NCBI GenBank assembly: GCA_965278945.1
Contig: OZ257128.1
Coordinates: 3,100,001-3,164,000, forward strand
Direction of reading: 5' to 3'
DNA length: 64,000 bases
Source: UBA10649 sp965278945
GTDB taxonomy: Bacteria; Actinomycetota; Actinomycetes; S36-B12
A program made the translations under genes and the position numbers. This document shows positions 62,027-64,000 of this stretch, piece after piece. A model generated the notes under the pieces. That model had not been told where the DNA came from. It searched no databases and saw nothing but the letters and a program-made list of their open reading frames with translations. Numbering within the stretch: the stretch's first letter is position 1; the number at the start of each line of letters is the position of its first letter.

Positions 62027-63256
62027 GTGAGTCAGCCTCAGGCGCGAGCAACCCTGGCCAAGGGACTCGTATTCGTCGGTGCCGCGACGTTGATCGGCAA
62101 CGGCGCCGCCTACCTGCTGAGCATGATCGCTGCGCGGGTGCTCACGCCCGCAGAGTTCGGCGCGCTCGGTGCGCTCCTCGGCCTGCTTGTCATCATCTCG
62201 ACCGTCGGCATCGCGACCCAGGCACTCACGGCCCGCCGCGTTGCTGTTGCCACGGACGATCGCGAGCGAGTCGAAGGCGAGGCGATCCGCCTGGCCGTGA
62301 TGGTGGGCATGGCGATCATCGTCGCCGGCATCATCGTCGCGTGGCCGCTTGGCCAGTTGTTCTCCATCCCGGTCGTCGCCGTCGCGACGGGCATCGCCTC
62401 GATCGCCTTCGTCGTCTTCGGGTCGGCTGCTCTGGGCATCGCGCAGGGGCGCGAGCAGCACGCTCAGTTGTCGTGGGCCTTCGTCGCGAACGGCGGTGGC
62501 CGCGCGCTCGGTGGCATCCTCGGCGTCGTCGTGCTCGACAGCGTCACCGGAGTCGGCATCGGCATCCTGCTCGGATGTGCGCTCGGTGCCGCCCTCGCGT
62601 ACTGGATCATCTGCCCGCGCACGTGGAGCCGAGCCCTGTCCTCGGGAGTAACCGGCGAGTTCGCGCATGTTCTGCACGCGCTCTTCGTGCTCTTCACGCT
62701 CACGAACGTCGACGTACTGCTTGCACGCGTCTTTCTCACCGAGGACCAGTCGGGCGAGTACTCGGTTGGTGTCCTGCTGGCCAAGATCGCCTTCTTCCTG
62801 CCGAACGCGATCGTAATCGTGCTGTTCCCGAAGATGACTTCGGCGAACTCCCGTCGCGCGGTCTACGTGGCCACGGCGCTGACGGCCGTCGTCGGGCTGT
62901 TCATCACGAGCTTCAGCTTCCTGTTCGGCGACTTCGTGATTCGGGTACTCGGCGGCACGCAGTACCCGAACCTGGGATCGGAGGCGTGGCTGTTCGCGCT
63001 GGAAGGCTCCGCGTTCGCCCTCGTGCAGGTGCTGCTTTACGCGCGACTGGCGACGCAGGATCGAAGCGCGGTCCTGACGGTCTGGGTCGCCCTGGTTGTA
63101 CTCGTCCTCGTCGTCTCCGTCTGGCGGCACGAGTCGGTCGCGCAGATCGTCACGACAGTGGTCGCGGTGTCCTTGGTCCTGACGGTTGTCGGCCTCGTCA
63201 TGGACAGGAGATCGGCGGCACCTGCCATCCCGATTCCCGTCGAATCGGCGGAGTGA
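62027..63256 (+). CDS. oligosaccharide flippase family membrane protein (Wzx/MVF-like)
   Basis: A 409-residue protein with about twelve helices in the MATE/MVF layout. GLVFVGAATLIGNGAAYLLSMIAARVLTPAEFGALGALL is the typical first block, and LTNVDVLLARVFL is the seventh-helix mark. It would flip lipid-linked sugars across the membrane. It is shorter than most (two C-terminal helices fewer than 14-helix types). It lies 30 kb from the main glycan locus, so its cargo may be different. GTG start by TAGGGT. Confidence 0.75.
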   Translation: MSQPQARATLAKGLVFVGAATLIGNGAAYLLSMIAARVLTPAEFGALGALLGLLVIISTVGIATQALTARRVAVATDDRERVEGEAIRLAVMVGMAIIVAGIIVAWPLGQLFSIPVVAVATGIASIAFVVFGSAALGIAQGREQHAQLSWAFVANGGGRALGGILGVVVLDSVTGVGIGILLGCALGAALAYWIICPRTWSRALSSGVTGEFAHVLHALFVLFTLTNVDVLLARVFLTEDQSGEYSVGVLLAKIAFFLPNAIVIVLFPKMTSANSRRAVYVATALTAVVGLFITSFSFLFGDFVIRVLGGTQYPNLGSEAWLFALEGSAFALVQVLLYARLATQDRSAVLTVWVALVVLVLVVSVWRHESVAQIVTTVVAVSLVLTVVGLVMDRRSAAPAIPIPVESAE

Positions 63257-63257
63257 G

Positions 63258-63611
63258 ATGTCCCTCGCATCGCGACAGCCTGAGGCCATGGCAATTCTCG
63301 ACGCAGCATATGCGCGAGCGTGCGAGGTCGTCCCTCCCGACCTGATCGAGCTGGCTCACTCACTCGTCGAACGTGCGCTGTCGTACTGGTCCGAGGCTGA
63401 GACTCAGCTGACCGAACGTGACGAGGACGTCGCCGCGGTGGTCGACCAGATGCTCATCGACGTCAGCCGGGTCGATGATGCGACTGCTGCACGAGCCGGC
63501 CGGCATTTCGATGAGGGCGGCTTTGCCGACTTCGTCATGGCGGAGTACATCATCGAGGCGCGCACGCGCCTGACGATCGCGTCGCAGCGGCTGCTCGGAG
63601 CGGAGCAATGA
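63258..63611 (+). CDS. small alpha-helical protein of unknown function
   Basis: A 117-residue acidic, helical protein. It starts with an ATG 1 base after the flippase stop, with GGAG upstream, and ends inside the next start (ATGA at 63608-63611), so all three genes are coupled. The segment HFDEGGFADFVMAEYIIEARTRL resembles a helix of the AhpD/carboxymuconolactone decarboxylase fold, but no CxxC is present. It may form a complex with the next protein. Confidence 0.6.
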   Translation: MSLASRQPEAMAILDAAYARACEVVPPDLIELAHSLVERALSYWSEAETQLTERDEDVAAVVDQMLIDVSRVDDATAARAGRHFDEGGFADFVMAEYIIEARTRLTIASQRLLGAEQ

Positions 63612-64000
63612 GCGACCCGCGAGGCGTGCGCGTACCGGTCGGAGCAGACGGGCGGCCGGTCGGTCGAGACCCCGAGCTTGTGGCCCTGCTCGCGAGCTAC
63701 CAAGACGCGGTGGTTCGCTCCTCGCTGCTGGACACGGTCACGACCGAGTTGATCCGACTGCGGTGCGCACGCCAGCACGACTGCCGCATCTGCCAAACCC
63801 TGCGCCTGTCCGACGCGGCGCGCGATGGCCTCGACGACGCGATGTCCGATGAGATCGACTTCTACGAGACCAGTTCGCTCAGCGAGCGCCACAAGGTTGC
63901 CCTGAGAATCGTCGACGCCTTCATCTGGCGTCCTTCCGACATCAGCGACCTCCTGGTGAGCCAGGCTCATGAGAACTTCAGTGACGACGAGATCGCCGAG
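63608..64000 (+). CDS. carboxymuconolactone decarboxylase-like (AhpD fold) protein, partial at right edge
   Basis: 131 codons are visible before the window ends. RCARQHDCRICQTLRLSDAA contains the CxxC motif of the AhpD-like family (CRIC), which uses the two cysteines for peroxide or decarboxylase chemistry, and a later HENFSDDEIAE begins the typical final helix. The ATG overlaps the previous stop. Peroxidase or structural role cannot be decided from the fragment. Confidence 0.55.
   Translation, partial: MSDPRGVRVPVGADGRPVGRDPELVALLASYQDAVVRSSLLDTVTTELIRLRCARQHDCRICQTLRLSDAARDGLDDAMSDEIDFYETSSLSERHKVALRIVDAFIWRPSDISDLLVSQAHENFSDDEIAE

Noticed and set aside
61289..63289. 666-residue open frame on the minus strand
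   Set aside because: Runs antisense through trpB2 and the flippase, very rich in Asp/Arg/His, no domain; a shadow of two real genes.

Overview
The window looks like a chromosomal segment of a high-GC actinomycete. Evidence: strong G/C bias at third codon positions, many GTG starts, an actinobacterial DUF5926/SEC-C protein, a pheA - DUF4446 and serS - HAD neighbourhood of the kind found in Actinobacteria, a c-di-AMP riboswitch ahead of an NlpC/P60 hydrolase, and at least 15 genes whose start codon lies 6-8 bases after a TANNNT -10 hexamer (the leaderless arrangement common in actinomycetes). The order or genus cannot be fixed from the sequence alone. No tRNA, rRNA, insertion sequence, CRISPR array or phage gene was found.

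Bases 1-31,000 are a large surface-glycan locus. It starts with the end of a pseudaminic-acid operon (pseF, partial pseB, running off the left edge). Next come glycosyltransferases, a TIGR04325 methyltransferase, a PhyH-like dioxygenase, a membrane acyltransferase, and an ABC-type lipid-linked-oligosaccharide flippase candidate. A CDP-3,6-dideoxyhexose set follows (rfbF, rfbG, rfbH, a 2-epimerase of the CDP-paratose/tyvelose type and two further SDR enzymes), then an RmlC-like epimerase and six large multi-membrane proteins of GT-C-like build. Most genes are packed with ATGA, GTGA or TGATG overlaps, so they form long translationally coupled operons. Two secreted proteins (one with an Fn3-like domain) close the locus at 30.7-32.5 kb.

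Bases 32,600-51,200 are mostly housekeeping: a GlcD-like FAD oxidase, phosphatases, a glycerophosphodiesterase, a GDT1-type cation exporter, prephenate dehydratase (pheA), rmlB and rmlD (dTDP-rhamnose), serS, zwf, a SET-domain protein, a GNAT protein, a secreted GH88-type hydrolase, a quinone oxidoreductase, a K+ channel with RCK domain and a TauE-type exporter. Two long hairpins mark convergent gene ends (36.5 and 41.8 kb).

Bases 51,200-57,500 hold the most interesting unit: a two-component system divergent from an apbE (FMN transferase) - ferric-reductase-like heme membrane protein pair, followed by a PepSY secreted protein, a small membrane-anchored protein and a MoeA-like protein with altered motifs. 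The two minus-strand transcription units each carry the same 17-base motif (16/17 identical) exactly 32 bases upstream of a TANNNT -10 hexamer. This suggests an extracytoplasmic redox module activated by its own response regulator.

Bases 57,500-64,000 contain an L-2-hydroxyglutarate oxidase homologue, tandem MmcQ/YjbR paralogues, the NlpC/P60 hydrolase with its riboswitch, a type 2 TrpB, an oligosaccharide flippase, and two small genes at the right edge, the last one cut by the window end.
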